Source: an uncultured Clostridia bacterium (GTDB lineage: Bacteria; Bacillota; Clostridia; Christensenellales; Aristaeellaceae). From it: a stretch of DNA of 64,000 nt. The translations under genes and the position numbers were made by a program. The notes under the pieces were generated by a model that was given only the letters and a program-made list of their open reading frames with translations, was not told where the DNA came from and did not search any database. Below, piece by piece: positions 32,803 to 41,219 of the stretch. Positions within the stretch are counted from its first letter, which is position 1. Every line of letters starts with the position of its first letter. Location of the stretch: NCBI GenBank assembly GCA_934631025.1, contig CAKTXR010000001.1, forward strand, positions 62,001-126,000, in the 5' to 3' direction.

Positions 32803-34227
32803 ATGAAAAAGACAATGTCCGTTCTGCTTGCGCTTGTTCTTCTGCTTGCGCTGAGCGTTCCCGCCATGGCAATCGGCGGCGGCACGATCACCATTGACAA
32901 CGCCGTTGTGGGCCAGACCTACACGATTTATCGCATCCTTGATCTGGAAAGCTATAATGCGGAAACCGGCGCTTATTCCTATAAGGCCGCTGAGGGTTGG
33001 GATGCCTTTGTAAAAGCCAATAGTGCTTATTTCAATGTCGACGCTCAGGGCTATGTGACGTGGAAGGCGGCTACCGATGACGCCACTGTCGCCGCGTTTG
33101 CCAAGCTGGCGCAGAAGTATGCTGTGGATAACAGCATCGGCAATCAGGGTTCTGAGAAAGCTGAAACCACAACTGTAACGTTCGAAAACCTCGATCTGGG
33201 CTACTATCTGGTCGATTCCACGCTGGGCACGCTGTGCTCGCTGGACACCACCAATCCGACTGTAACCATCAAGGAGAAGAACGCCGAGCCGACCAACGTC
33301 AAGACGGTTGAAGAGGATTCCACCGGCGCTTATGGCTCGACCAACGACGCGGACATCGGCCAGACCGTGAACTTCAAGAGCACCATCACCGCGCAGGCCG
33401 GCGCTGAGAACTATGTGTTCCATGATAAGATGTCCGAAGGCCTGACGTTTGGCACAGTGACCGGCGTGACGCTGAAGGGCGTGGGGGTTGCCGAATCGGA
33501 TTACACTATTAGGACTAGCGGTGAAGTGACCGACGGCTGCACCTTTGAAGTTGTGTTCACTCAGGCTTTCTGCGATACGCTCAAGGCGGGCGATGAGATC
33601 GTGATCTCCTACACCGCGACCGTGAACGAAAAGGCTGTTGTCGGCGGCAATGGCAACCCCAATGAGAGCAAACTTTCCTACGGCGACAGCAGCAGCGCCA
33701 CGCCTACGACCACGCCGCCCAGCACCACCACGACCTACACATGGAAGATTGACGTTCTCAAGTACACCATGAAGGGCGACGAGGAAGTTAAGCTGGCCGA
33801 CGCGGTGTTCACGCTGAGCAAGAGCATTGACGGCACCGACCCGATCGCACTGATTAGCGAGGGCAGTAACGTCTATCGCGTGGCCAAGACCGGCGAAACT
33901 GGTATCACCCAGATCACGACCGATGCGACGGGTGCGTTCACGATCAAGGGTCTGGACAGCGACACCTACTATCTGACTGAGATCACCCAGCCCGCCGGTT
34001 ACAACAAGCTGGCTGCTCCCATCAAGGTTGTCATCGATGATAAGGGCAATGTGACTTATAACGGCGAATATACCGGCACGGTCAAGGTTGAAAACAAATC
34101 CGGCGCTGAGCTGCCCTCCACCGGCGGCATCGGCACGACTGTGTTCTATGTGGTCGGCGGCCTGATGGTTCTCATCGCGATCGTGCTGCTGGTGACCAGG
34201 AAGAAGATGTCCGCCCATAAGGACTGA
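32803..34227 (+). CDS. Major (backbone) pilin, isopeptide-forming, LPSTG-anchored
   Basis: A 474-residue SpaA/FimA-type pilin. The signal peptide is cleaved after AMA (about residue 22). The N-terminal domain (25-165) and a D2-type fimbrial isopeptide domain (about 170-290, GQTVNFKSTITAQAG) precede a Thr/Pro linker. A SpaA-like CNA-B domain follows (about 315-430) with the E-box YYLTEITQPAGYN. The sorting signal LPSTG is at 437-441, then a membrane helix and RKK tail. Lysines near EPTNVKTVEED may serve for polymerisation. AGGAGGT directly before the ATG is near-perfect, fitting high expression. It would be polymerised by the sortase encoded next. A large hairpin follows the stop codon. Confidence 0.94.
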   Translation: MKKTMSVLLALVLLLALSVPAMAIGGGTITIDNAVVGQTYTIYRILDLESYNAETGAYSYKAAEGWDAFVKANSAYFNVDAQGYVTWKAATDDATVAAFAKLAQKYAVDNSIGNQGSEKAETTTVTFENLDLGYYLVDSTLGTLCSLDTTNPTVTIKEKNAEPTNVKTVEEDSTGAYGSTNDADIGQTVNFKSTITAQAGAENYVFHDKMSEGLTFGTVTGVTLKGVGVAESDYTIRTSGEVTDGCTFEVVFTQAFCDTLKAGDEIVISYTATVNEKAVVGGNGNPNESKLSYGDSSSATPTTTPPSTTTTYTWKIDVLKYTMKGDEEVKLADAVFTLSKSIDGTDPIALISEGSNVYRVAKTGETGITQITTDATGAFTIKGLDSDTYYLTEITQPAGYNKLAAPIKVVIDDKGNVTYNGEYTGTVKVENKSGAELPSTGGIGTTVFYVVGGLMVLIAIVLLVTRKKMSAHKD

Positions 34228-34239
34228 TAACGAACGGAT

Positions 34240-34280
34240 GCGTATCGCTGCCGGGGGCATTGTCTCCGGCGGCGGTATGC
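34240..34280 (+). promoter_or_regulatory. Long RNA hairpin between pilin and sortase genes
   Basis: Bases 34240-34254 can pair with 34266-34280 over 15 positions, several of them G-U pairs, around an 11-base loop. No T tract follows, so it is not a standard terminator. Its place right after the abundant pilin gene and before the sortase gene suggests mRNA stabilisation or partial attenuation. Confidence 0.6.
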
Positions 34281-34342
34281 CGCTCTGAGGAAAGCGCGTT
34301 CAGGCTTTCTTCAGAAGGGCATACCGGAAGCGGAGTTGGAGC

Positions 34343-35176
34343 ATGAAAAAGCATTTATCGACGATTGTGCTGGTGGCGGTGTTTCTGGCGGGCGTTTGCC
34401 TGCTGCTTTATCCGACGGTCAGCGACTACTGGAACTCGCTGCACCAGACGCGGGCCATCGGCGCGTATGAAGAGACGCTGACCGACATGACCGAGAAGGA
34501 CTACAGCGCGTATTTCGATCAGGCGGACGCTTATAACGAAGCGCTGGCGGCGCTGTCCTTTCCGCTGGCCGACTATAGGCAGCTCTCCGAGCGCGCCGAC
34601 TTGACAGCCTATGCCGAGCTGCTCGACGTGGGCGGCACGGGCGTGATGGGCTATATCGACATCGACGCGATCGGCGTGGAGCTGCCCATCTACCACGGCA
34701 CGGACGCGGCGGTGCTCAATGTGGCCGTGGGGCATCTGGAGGGCAGCAGTCTGCCGGTGGGCGGCGCGGGGACGCATTGCGTGCTTTCGGCGCATCGCGG
34801 CCTGCCCAGCGCGCGTCTGTTTACCGATCTGGACAAGCTCAAGCTGGGCGATACGTTCAAAATTACGGTGCTCAACCGGCTCATAACCTATGAGGTCGAT
34901 CAGATACTGATCGTCAATCCCGACGAGGTGGACGCGCTGGCCATCGAGGAGGGCGCGGACTATTGCACGCTGCTCACCTGCACGCCCTACGGCATCAACA
35001 CCCAGCGGCTGCTCGTGCGCGGCCGGCGCGTTGAAAACGCCGCCGAAAAGCCCGCCGTTCATGTGCCGGCGGACATGGTGCAGATCGATCCGCTGGTGGT
35101 CACGCCGGCGGTCGCCGCGCCGATGCTGTTGGTGCTGCTCGTCGTTCTGCTGGTGAAATATCGCAAGAGAGGATAG
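34343..35176 (+). CDS. Class C (pilin-polymerising) sortase
   Basis: A 277-residue transpeptidase that joins pilin subunits by isopeptide bonds on the outer membrane face. An N-terminal helix (about 5-25), the sortase barrel and a second C-terminal helix (about 250-272) give the two-anchor topology of class C. Catalytic residues are His151 in SAHRGLP, Cys213 in LLTCTPYGINTQR, and Arg222. The segment SLHQTRAIGAYEETL is the usual class C N-terminal region. A DPF/W-type lid motif is not obvious. It directly follows the backbone pilin gene. GGAGTTGGAGC upstream supports the start. Confidence 0.94.
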   Translation: MKKHLSTIVLVAVFLAGVCLLLYPTVSDYWNSLHQTRAIGAYEETLTDMTEKDYSAYFDQADAYNEALAALSFPLADYRQLSERADLTAYAELLDVGGTGVMGYIDIDAIGVELPIYHGTDAAVLNVAVGHLEGSSLPVGGAGTHCVLSAHRGLPSARLFTDLDKLKLGDTFKITVLNRLITYEVDQILIVNPDEVDALAIEEGADYCTLLTCTPYGINTQRLLVRGRRVENAAEKPAVHVPADMVQIDPLVVTPAVAAPMLLVLLVVLLVKYRKRG

Positions 35177-35181
35177 TCGTC

Positions 35182-35853
35182 ATGAAGAGGAAAGTCATGC
35201 GCATGGCGCTGGTGCTGGCGCTGCTCCTGAGCCTGTGCGCCGCGCGCGCGGATGCGCTCGATTTGAACAAAACGGGCGCAATCGCGCTCGAAATGAAGGA
35301 TACGGACGGCGCGGTGATCACGGGCGGCGTGTTCCGGCTCTATCGCGTGGGCGAGGCGGCAATCCGAGACAACAACCTGTGCTTTGACCTGACAGATGAC
35401 TTTGCCGGAAGCGGCGTATCGCTGGAGGATCTCTCGCAGAGCGGTCTGGCCGCCGCGCTGGCCGACTATGCCGACGCGCGCGATCTGCCCTACGCCGAGC
35501 AGACAGCGGACGCTCAGGGGCGCGCGGCGTTTGAAAACGTCTCCTGCGGGTTGTATCTGATCATGCAGAAAGCGCCTGAAAGCGATTATGGCTATGAGCG
35601 CATGACGGCGTTCCTCGTCTCCATGCCCATGGCTGGCGATACCGCAGACTGGACGTACAGCGTGACCGCGCGCCCCAAGGTGGAGCGCACGATCGTCCCC
35701 ACGCCCACGCCGCAGCCGACCACGCCGCCGGACGAGCCGCATCTGCCGCAGACCGGCCTGCTGCTCTGGCCCGTGCTGGCCATGGCCGCCGCGGGACTGG
35801 CGCTGTTCGTGTGCGGCTGGGTTGTGTTCTTTTCGAGGAAACGCCATGGCTAA
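35182..35853 (+). CDS. Minor (basal) pilin with LPQTG sorting signal
   Basis: A 223-residue secreted protein. The signal peptide spans residues 1-26. One Ig-like, SpaA-type domain (about 28-165) has GGVFRLYRVGEAAI and a degenerate E-box (GLYLIMQKAPESDYGY). A Pro-rich spacer (VPTPTPQPTTPPDEP) leads to LPQTG, a hydrophobic helix and the tail SRKRHG. Small size and a Pro-rich tail are typical of basal pilins that link the fibre to peptidoglycan. It lies between the two sortase genes, six bases after the first and overlapping the second by eight. Confidence 0.9.
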   Translation: MKRKVMRMALVLALLLSLCAARADALDLNKTGAIALEMKDTDGAVITGGVFRLYRVGEAAIRDNNLCFDLTDDFAGSGVSLEDLSQSGLAAALADYADARDLPYAEQTADAQGRAAFENVSCGLYLIMQKAPESDYGYERMTAFLVSMPMAGDTADWTYSVTARPKVERTIVPTPTPQPTTPPDEPHLPQTGLLLWPVLAMAAAGLALFVCGWVVFFSRKRHG

Positions 35854-36469
35854 GCGAATCATCGGACTGATCTGTATGCTGCTGGGCGTGCTGCTGATGA
35901 TTGGCGCGGGGCTTCTGCTCTATGAAAATCATCGGGAGGAAGCCGCGGCAGGCAGCGAATCGGCCGCTGTGCTCACGCGGCTTCGGGAAGCGCTGGCGGA
36001 GGATGTTCAGACGGACGCGGCCGCTGCGCCCGAGCATGACGAAACGCAGACGGACGCGCCGCGCGATATGCCCACGCTGGAAATCGACGGGCAGGCGTAC
36101 ATCGGCTATCTCGAGCTGCCCACGCTGGGGCTGACGCTGCCGGTGATGAATGACTGGAGCTATGAGCGGCTGCGCATTGCGCCCTGCCGCTACTGGGGCA
36201 GCGTCTATGACGATTCGCTGGTCATATTGGCGCACAACTACGCGCGGCACTTCGGCGGAATCAAGGATCTGGAGATCGGCGATATTGTGCAGTTCATCGA
36301 CATAGATGGCGTGATTTATCGCTATGCCGTCGCGGCGCAGGAAACACTGGAGCGCGGCGACGTGGCCGCCATGACCGGCAGCGATTACGACCTGACGCTG
36401 TTCACCTGCACCTACGGCGGGCGGCAGCGCGTGACGGTGCGGCTCAACCGCGTGCAGACATTTGAATAG
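35846..36469 (+). CDS. Second sortase (housekeeping-like or class B/D-type)
   Basis: A 207-residue sortase with a single N-terminal membrane helix (about 4-25), an acidic spacer (30-75) and a barrel domain. Catalytic residues are His130 in VILAHNYARHF, Cys188 in LFTCTYGG and probably Arg195. There is no C-terminal helix, so it is not class C; it probably attaches the basal pilin, and so the fibre, to the cell wall. The start at 35846 (MAKRIIG) lies eight bases inside the previous gene with GAGGAAAC upstream. It ends the pilus operon, and a hairpin follows. Confidence 0.9.
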   Translation: MAKRIIGLICMLLGVLLMIGAGLLLYENHREEAAAGSESAAVLTRLREALAEDVQTDAAAAPEHDETQTDAPRDMPTLEIDGQAYIGYLELPTLGLTLPVMNDWSYERLRIAPCRYWGSVYDDSLVILAHNYARHFGGIKDLEIGDIVQFIDIDGVIYRYAVAAQETLERGDVAAMTGSDYDLTLFTCTYGGRQRVTVRLNRVQTFE

Positions 36470-36482
36470 AAAAGACAGCATA

Positions 36483-36533
36483 AAAGCGCTCGTCCCGACG
36501 GCCATGCGCGGCCTTGGGACGGGCGCCTTCTCT
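36483..36533. terminator. Hairpin between convergent pilus and GH-like genes
   Basis: AGCGCTCGTCCC pairs with GGGACGGGCGC, with a second GGCC/GGCC stem inside. The following TTCTCTCT tract is weak. Located between two convergent stop codons, it can serve both strands. Confidence 0.6.
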
Positions 36534-36546
36534 CTGCAATAACGGC

Positions 36547-39465
36547 TTATTTTGCGGAGTCGTTCAGCCAGAGCCGGTCGAGATACATCTCGTCAAAGCG
36601 ACTGTAATCGCCGTCCAGGCAGACGAAATCGTATTGATCGAGCGCAAGGCCGCGCAGCAGATCGGCGACGCGCGGGGCGAGCGGACTGTCGTAAAGCGGC
36701 GCGTGTGCGTCGATCAGCTGGCCGAAATCGTCGCGGAGCGGCGCGCTGAGCAGCAGGGCGCGCGCATTCTTCAGCTGCGCGCCGGTCGGAATGTCTCCGC
36801 ACAGCAGGCAATGCGCCAGATTGAGTGCGGCGGGGTGCGCCGCATCGCGTTCGACGTGCTCGACGCGCCCTTCGACGGCGTTGGGCAGCGCGTTGGTCAG
36901 CATCACGGTCAGGCCGTGCTTTTCCGCCATGGCGCTGAGCGCATCGATCGCCGCGCGCATATGCTCCGCTGCTTCGGCCGGCGCGAGGTGATTTTCGGCG
37001 TTGCGGTGATGGTTCAGGAGGATACGCCTTGCGCCCAGCGCTGCCGCGTTCGTCATGATCGCGTCCATCCACTGGAATTTGGCGTCCTGCCGCTCGGGCA
37101 TATTGCGGATGAGCGACAGATGCGGATAGTGATCCAGCACGGATGCGAAATCGACGACCACGTCGAGACCGCGCCGCTTGAACCAGCCGCCGGCCTGCTC
37201 GCACTGGCGCAGGCTCAGGTCGCTCACATAGGCCGCATCCAGCTTCACGCCCGCGAAATACTGATTGAGCGCGGGCATTTTGAGCAGCTCCTCGATGAGT
37301 ATGCCGTGCGGCCGCAGCGCAACATAGACGTTGCCGCTCAGGTCGCGCATCGGCTCCTCGTGTATAAAGGCGACGTTCTCCGGCTCGTATTCGATGTCCC
37401 ACATGGCGATCTGGCCGGGGCCGATCAGCGCGCGGCCCTCGTCAACCGCGCCCATTGCCGGATAGAGATGCGTGTACATCGGCCAGTAGCCGGGCGTGGC
37501 GGGATCCAGATCAGGCACGGCGATCTCGCGGCGGCTGAGTTCCTTGCCGCACAGGCAGGAGAGACTGTAGCTCTCCGTCGAGAAGCCGTTGTTGACTATG
37601 GTCACGGTCAGCGTATGCTCGTCTCGGATGTTGATGATGGTTTGCAATGCGGGATTGTCGACGGACACGAGCCGCTCCTCGTCCATCAGCCTGCCCAGCA
37701 GCGCCTTGACGCTCTCCAGCAGATCGCGGCGCAGGGGGATGCTGACGTTTTCCATGTTGCGCACGGGCGCGGGATTTTCGGTTTCGTCCAGACCGTAGGG
37801 CGAGAGCACCAGCAGTGCGCGGCCCTTTCCGGCGGGTTTGGCGATGACGAAGGGCGTGCCGTCCTCGAGGGTCATGAGCACGTCCGCGTCGCTCAGGGCC
37901 GCGTCCGCATAGACCGACAGTGCGCGTTCGCGACAGGTTTTGCCGTCGCTGCCGGTGATCAGCGCGTCGCGGCGCAGAGCGGACTTGCCCAGGCTGTTCA
38001 CGCCGAAGAAGGCCGCCGCTTCCGGCGCGTCCTCGAGCTGACCCGCGAAGGCGAGGATCGTGCCGCCATTGTCGGCGAAGGCGGCCAGCTTGTCCAGCTG
38101 CTCGCGGTCGAGTTTCTGCCAGCCGGCCAGCAGCAGGAGGTTGTACTGCCGAAGCGTCTCGGCGCGCGCGTCGGTCATCAGCACGTCGGCCAGATCGCCG
38201 TAGGGCGTGGGCGTGAGGAAGCCGCGTTCGTTGAGGAAGAAGCCGGAGTCCTCATAGCCCGGATAGAGCAGCGTAAAGAGCGCGTGCAGCTGATGATCGC
38301 AGTCCTTGTAGGGCATTTGTCCCCAGCTGCGATAGACGTTTCTCGTGTAGAGGTGGCGGGGCATACACCAGCCGTTGCCGCTATTCAGCACAATCGCCGT
38401 GGGCACGGCCATAACGCCCGCATAGCCGCGCTCCTTCACGAAGCGGATGCAGTCGGCCTGAATCTGGCCGATGGGCGCGAGCACGGCGTCGTCGCCAGTG
38501 AAGAGACTCTTGTCGGAATCGGTCTTGTTCGGCTCGAGCGGAATGCCGGCGTTCACCTTGTCCATGCACTCTCTGGTCGAGATCAGGCCGGATTCAAAGC
38601 CGAGCATATCGGAATTGTAGAGATATTCGACGTACATCAATCGGCGCAGCAGCGACAGGCTGGTGCCGGCGGTCGGGCCGTAGCTGTAGCCTTCCTTGTC
38701 CACGCCGGTGCTCTCGATGTCGTAGCTCTTCCAGCTGAAGCGGTTGTAGACCGACGCGTTGCCGAACCACAGCAGGCCGTATTGCTTGCCCGCGCCGCGG
38801 ATGTAGGCGTACCAGAGGTTGGCGTTGGGCAGCGCCTGCGCCGTCTCCGCGCCCAGCATGAAGCAGTTCTGCTCGCGGGCGAAGAAGTGTACATAGTTGA
38901 GCGAGCACAGCGCCGTCGTGGCGTGCTTGAGCTGGCTGCCCATCTCGTCGAAGAACTCGTAAAAGCGGCGCTGCTGGAACACGTTGTCCTGCCGCGCGGG
39001 GCACTGCGTGGGGGTGTAGGAGCCGATGTAGCGGCCGTCCTGCTCGCCGTTGTCATAGCCGATGAAGCGGTCGCCCAGAAGGTCGCAGAAGGCGGCGTGC
39101 TGCTCGTCGGTGACGGTGTATTCGCCCCAGTCCAGCCCCTTTTTGTAGGAGCCGGGCACAAAGCCCCACAGATCGAACACATAGCCGCCGCGCGCGTTGA
39201 CCGCCCGCAGCAGATCGCGCAGATTGGGCGCATAGACGGCGTTGGCGCGCAGCCAGAACACCTTGCCCAGATCAAAGCGCTTTGTGTACAGGTCGAGCGC
39301 CTCGTCGATTTCGAGCAGCGTGCCGTCCACGGTGTGCGGCAGATCGCGCAGGGACATGAACTGAACGGTGTTTTCCAGCGTGTCGCGCGTGGTGGCGCGA
39401 ATCAGGCGGCGGGTATACTCGGGATAGGCTTCCGGATGATGATAGGATGAATAAATCTTTCGCAT
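36547..39465 (-). CDS. Large multidomain protein: GH-like, GATase-like and sugar-isomerase-like parts
   Basis: A 972-residue protein without signal peptide or membrane segment, so cytoplasmic. I do not recognise a named family. The N-terminal 400 residues look like a glycoside-hydrolase-type barrel with many aromatic and acidic residues (FIGYDNGEQDGRYIG, YVHFFAREQNCF). Residues about 430-530 (YNLLLLAGWQKLDREQLDKL, FADNGGTILAF) match the class I amidotransferase-like domain used for trimerisation in GH42 enzymes. A beta-rich part follows. The C-terminal part (about 715-960: GARRILLNHHRNAEN, MAEKHGLTVMLTNALPN) resembles xylose-isomerase-like TIM barrels. The ATG at 39465 follows CGGAGG. It lies downstream of the transporter genes on the same strand, suggesting breakdown or conversion of the imported glycan. 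Confidence 0.75.
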   Translation of the reverse strand: MRKIYSSYHHPEAYPEYTRRLIRATTRDTLENTVQFMSLRDLPHTVDGTLLEIDEALDLYTKRFDLGKVFWLRANAVYAPNLRDLLRAVNARGGYVFDLWGFVPGSYKKGLDWGEYTVTDEQHAAFCDLLGDRFIGYDNGEQDGRYIGSYTPTQCPARQDNVFQQRRFYEFFDEMGSQLKHATTALCSLNYVHFFAREQNCFMLGAETAQALPNANLWYAYIRGAGKQYGLLWFGNASVYNRFSWKSYDIESTGVDKEGYSYGPTAGTSLSLLRRLMYVEYLYNSDMLGFESGLISTRECMDKVNAGIPLEPNKTDSDKSLFTGDDAVLAPIGQIQADCIRFVKERGYAGVMAVPTAIVLNSGNGWCMPRHLYTRNVYRSWGQMPYKDCDHQLHALFTLLYPGYEDSGFFLNERGFLTPTPYGDLADVLMTDARAETLRQYNLLLLAGWQKLDREQLDKLAAFADNGGTILAFAGQLEDAPEAAAFFGVNSLGKSALRRDALITGSDGKTCRERALSVYADAALSDADVLMTLEDGTPFVIAKPAGKGRALLVLSPYGLDETENPAPVRNMENVSIPLRRDLLESVKALLGRLMDEERLVSVDNPALQTIINIRDEHTLTVTIVNNGFSTESYSLSCLCGKELSRREIAVPDLDPATPGYWPMYTHLYPAMGAVDEGRALIGPGQIAMWDIEYEPENVAFIHEEPMRDLSGNVYVALRPHGILIEELLKMPALNQYFAGVKLDAAYVSDLSLRQCEQAGGWFKRRGLDVVVDFASVLDHYPHLSLIRNMPERQDAKFQWMDAIMTNAAALGARRILLNHHRNAENHLAPAEAAEHMRAAIDALSAMAEKHGLTVMLTNALPNAVEGRVEHVERDAAHPAALNLAHCLLCGDIPTGAQLKNARALLLSAPLRDDFGQLIDAHAPLYDSPLAPRVADLLRGLALDQYDFVCLDGDYSRFDEMYLDRLWLNDSAK

Positions 39466-39522
39466 GAGCGGCCTCCGAAATAAATATTGGGGGAACAATG
39501 ACAGTATAAGCGCGGCGGGAGG

Positions 39523-39562
39523 AAAAAGCAGGGGCGGACGGCCGATTGACCGCCCGCCCCTG
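39523..39562 (-). terminator. Intrinsic terminator after the minus-strand binding-protein gene
   Basis: On the minus strand AGGGGCGGGCGGTC pairs with GGCCGTCCGCCCCT around AATC and is followed by GCTTTTTCC. It separates the transporter genes from the GH-like gene, so the latter needs read-through or its own promoter; TATACT about 40 bases before its start is a possible -10. Confidence 0.85.
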
Positions 39563-39572
39563 TAGGGAAGGA

Positions 39573-41132
39573 TTAGTTGTAGCTCACATAGCGGCGCTCG
39601 GTGGAGTAGATCACCTGCTCGGCCTCTTCATAGGTGGCAAGGACTTCGTCCATGTTGCCCAGAGCCAGCGTCTCGTCCACGAACGCATCCCATTCGCTCA
39701 TATCGCGGGTGCCGTCGATGAAGGTCATGACGTTCTCGTCGATGTAGGTGTTGAACGGGGTGGTGCTGCGGGCGACGATTTCGTTCTGCTCGGCGGTGAA
39801 GTTGGGGGTGCCGCGCAGGGCGCGGATGCCGATCAGATCGCCATTGATCAGGCCGCCGATGATCTTGTCATACGCGGCGCGGGAGGAATCGCTGCCGCCG
39901 ACGTAGTCGGTCTCGCGCAGCTTGTACTGGATGTAGCGCACGTCCATGAAGTTGCCGATGCCGGCGGCCTTGCGGGCGTCGCTGGTCTGATAGTCGGCGG
40001 TGTACTGATGACGGCCGTTCTCATCCACGGTGTAGGTCAGATCCTTAACGCCCCAGTTATACAGGGTGGAAGCGTCCTGAGAGATGACGGTATCCAGGTA
40101 GGAGCAGATCAGCTCGGGGTTCTTCACGTCAGCATTGACGAAGTAGCCCCAGCCGGGGATGTTGTCATAGGGCACGGTGATGACGGAGTAGTGGGGATCG
40201 CCTTCGTTGCGGGCGGGAGCGTACATGGCCTCGTACTCGTAGGGAGCCTCTTCGCCCATGAAGATCTCGTTGTAGATGGCGTTGAGATACCAGAAGGAGA
40301 ACAGCCAGTTGCCGTCCAGAATGTACTGCTGAGCCTGCTCATCGGACATGGTGGAGAACTCGGGGTGCAGCAGACCCTCGGAATACATGGTGTGCATCAT
40401 GTCGATCAGATCGCGATAGTGGGAATCCTCGGTCAGCAGAGCGTGGGTCCACTTGGCGCCGTCATAGTAGAAGCCGGTCTGGGCGTTGTTGATGCTGCCC
40501 AGGCAGCTGTAGTAGTAGGAAGCGCCCCAGCCGTAGGTGATGAAGGGCATGCCGTCGGGATTGGCCTGCTTGTAGGCGCGCATGCAGTCAAGCATCTCGT
40601 CCCAGGTGGTGGGGACTTCCTTGCCCAGCTTGGCCAGCTCGGTCTTGTTGACCCAGAAGCTCTCGTCAATGTAGTCGGTCGGCTCGATGTCGTTGAGGCA
40701 GTAGAGCGCGCCCTTGTCGTTGATCATGTTCTTGATCTGCGGATAGGTGTCGATGTAGGACTTCAGGTTGGGCATATAGTCCAGATAGTCCATGAAGTTG
40801 AGGAAGTAGCCCATGTCGCCGTAGTTGGCGATGACGGACGAGGAATTGCGCAGCCAGACGACGTCCGGCAGGTCGCCGGTGTTCAGGAACATGGAGGTCT
40901 TGGTGTCGAAGTCAGCCCAGGGGCCGGACGACCATTCGATGGACACGTTGCCCAGGAGCTTCTTGTACTCCTGATAGACGGGCGATTCGCGGTCTTCCTT
41001 GATGCCCAGGTCGGCGGTATAGCCTTCGTAGGTCACGGCGTCGCCCTCGTAGGGGAGCAGCGACTCGGCCATGGCGGGGATGGCGCCCAGCGCCAGCACG
41101 AGAACCAGGAGCAGAGAGACGAGTTTCTTCAT
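39573..41132 (-). CDS. ABC transporter substrate-binding protein (LplA-like), no lipobox
   Basis: A 519-residue family 1 solute-binding protein for a sugar or oligosaccharide. The signal peptide MKKLVSLLLVLVLALGAIPAMA ends in a clear AMA cleavage site and contains no cysteine, so it should not be lipidated. The body is rich in aromatic residues (YGWGASYYYSCLG, LLHPEFSTMSDEQAQQYI), typical of carbohydrate-binding LplA relatives. AAGGAGGAACC stands before the ATG. It is the third gene of a permease-permease-binding-protein operon on the minus strand. How it is kept at the cell surface is unclear. A terminator follows 11 bases after the stop codon. Confidence 0.92.
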   Translation of the reverse strand: MKKLVSLLLVLVLALGAIPAMAESLLPYEGDAVTYEGYTADLGIKEDRESPVYQEYKKLLGNVSIEWSSGPWADFDTKTSMFLNTGDLPDVVWLRNSSSVIANYGDMGYFLNFMDYLDYMPNLKSYIDTYPQIKNMINDKGALYCLNDIEPTDYIDESFWVNKTELAKLGKEVPTTWDEMLDCMRAYKQANPDGMPFITYGWGASYYYSCLGSINNAQTGFYYDGAKWTHALLTEDSHYRDLIDMMHTMYSEGLLHPEFSTMSDEQAQQYILDGNWLFSFWYLNAIYNEIFMGEEAPYEYEAMYAPARNEGDPHYSVITVPYDNIPGWGYFVNADVKNPELICSYLDTVISQDASTLYNWGVKDLTYTVDENGRHQYTADYQTSDARKAAGIGNFMDVRYIQYKLRETDYVGGSDSSRAAYDKIIGGLINGDLIGIRALRGTPNFTAEQNEIVARSTTPFNTYIDENVMTFIDGTRDMSEWDAFVDETLALGNMDEVLATYEEAEQVIYSTERRYVSYN

Positions 41133-41219
41133 GACGGGGTTCCTCCTTTTTGTTGTTCATGGGAAATCTATCGCTCTTCAGGCGGAGGTTAGCCGCCTAA
41201 ATTCGAGGAGTGGGGTGCG

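Noticed and set aside
36514..39450. 978-codon plus-strand open frame
   Set aside because: It is the exact antisense of the GH-like gene. Its translation is rich in Arg, Ala, His and Gln without domains, and no ribosome site precedes it. GC-rich codons make such frames long by chance.
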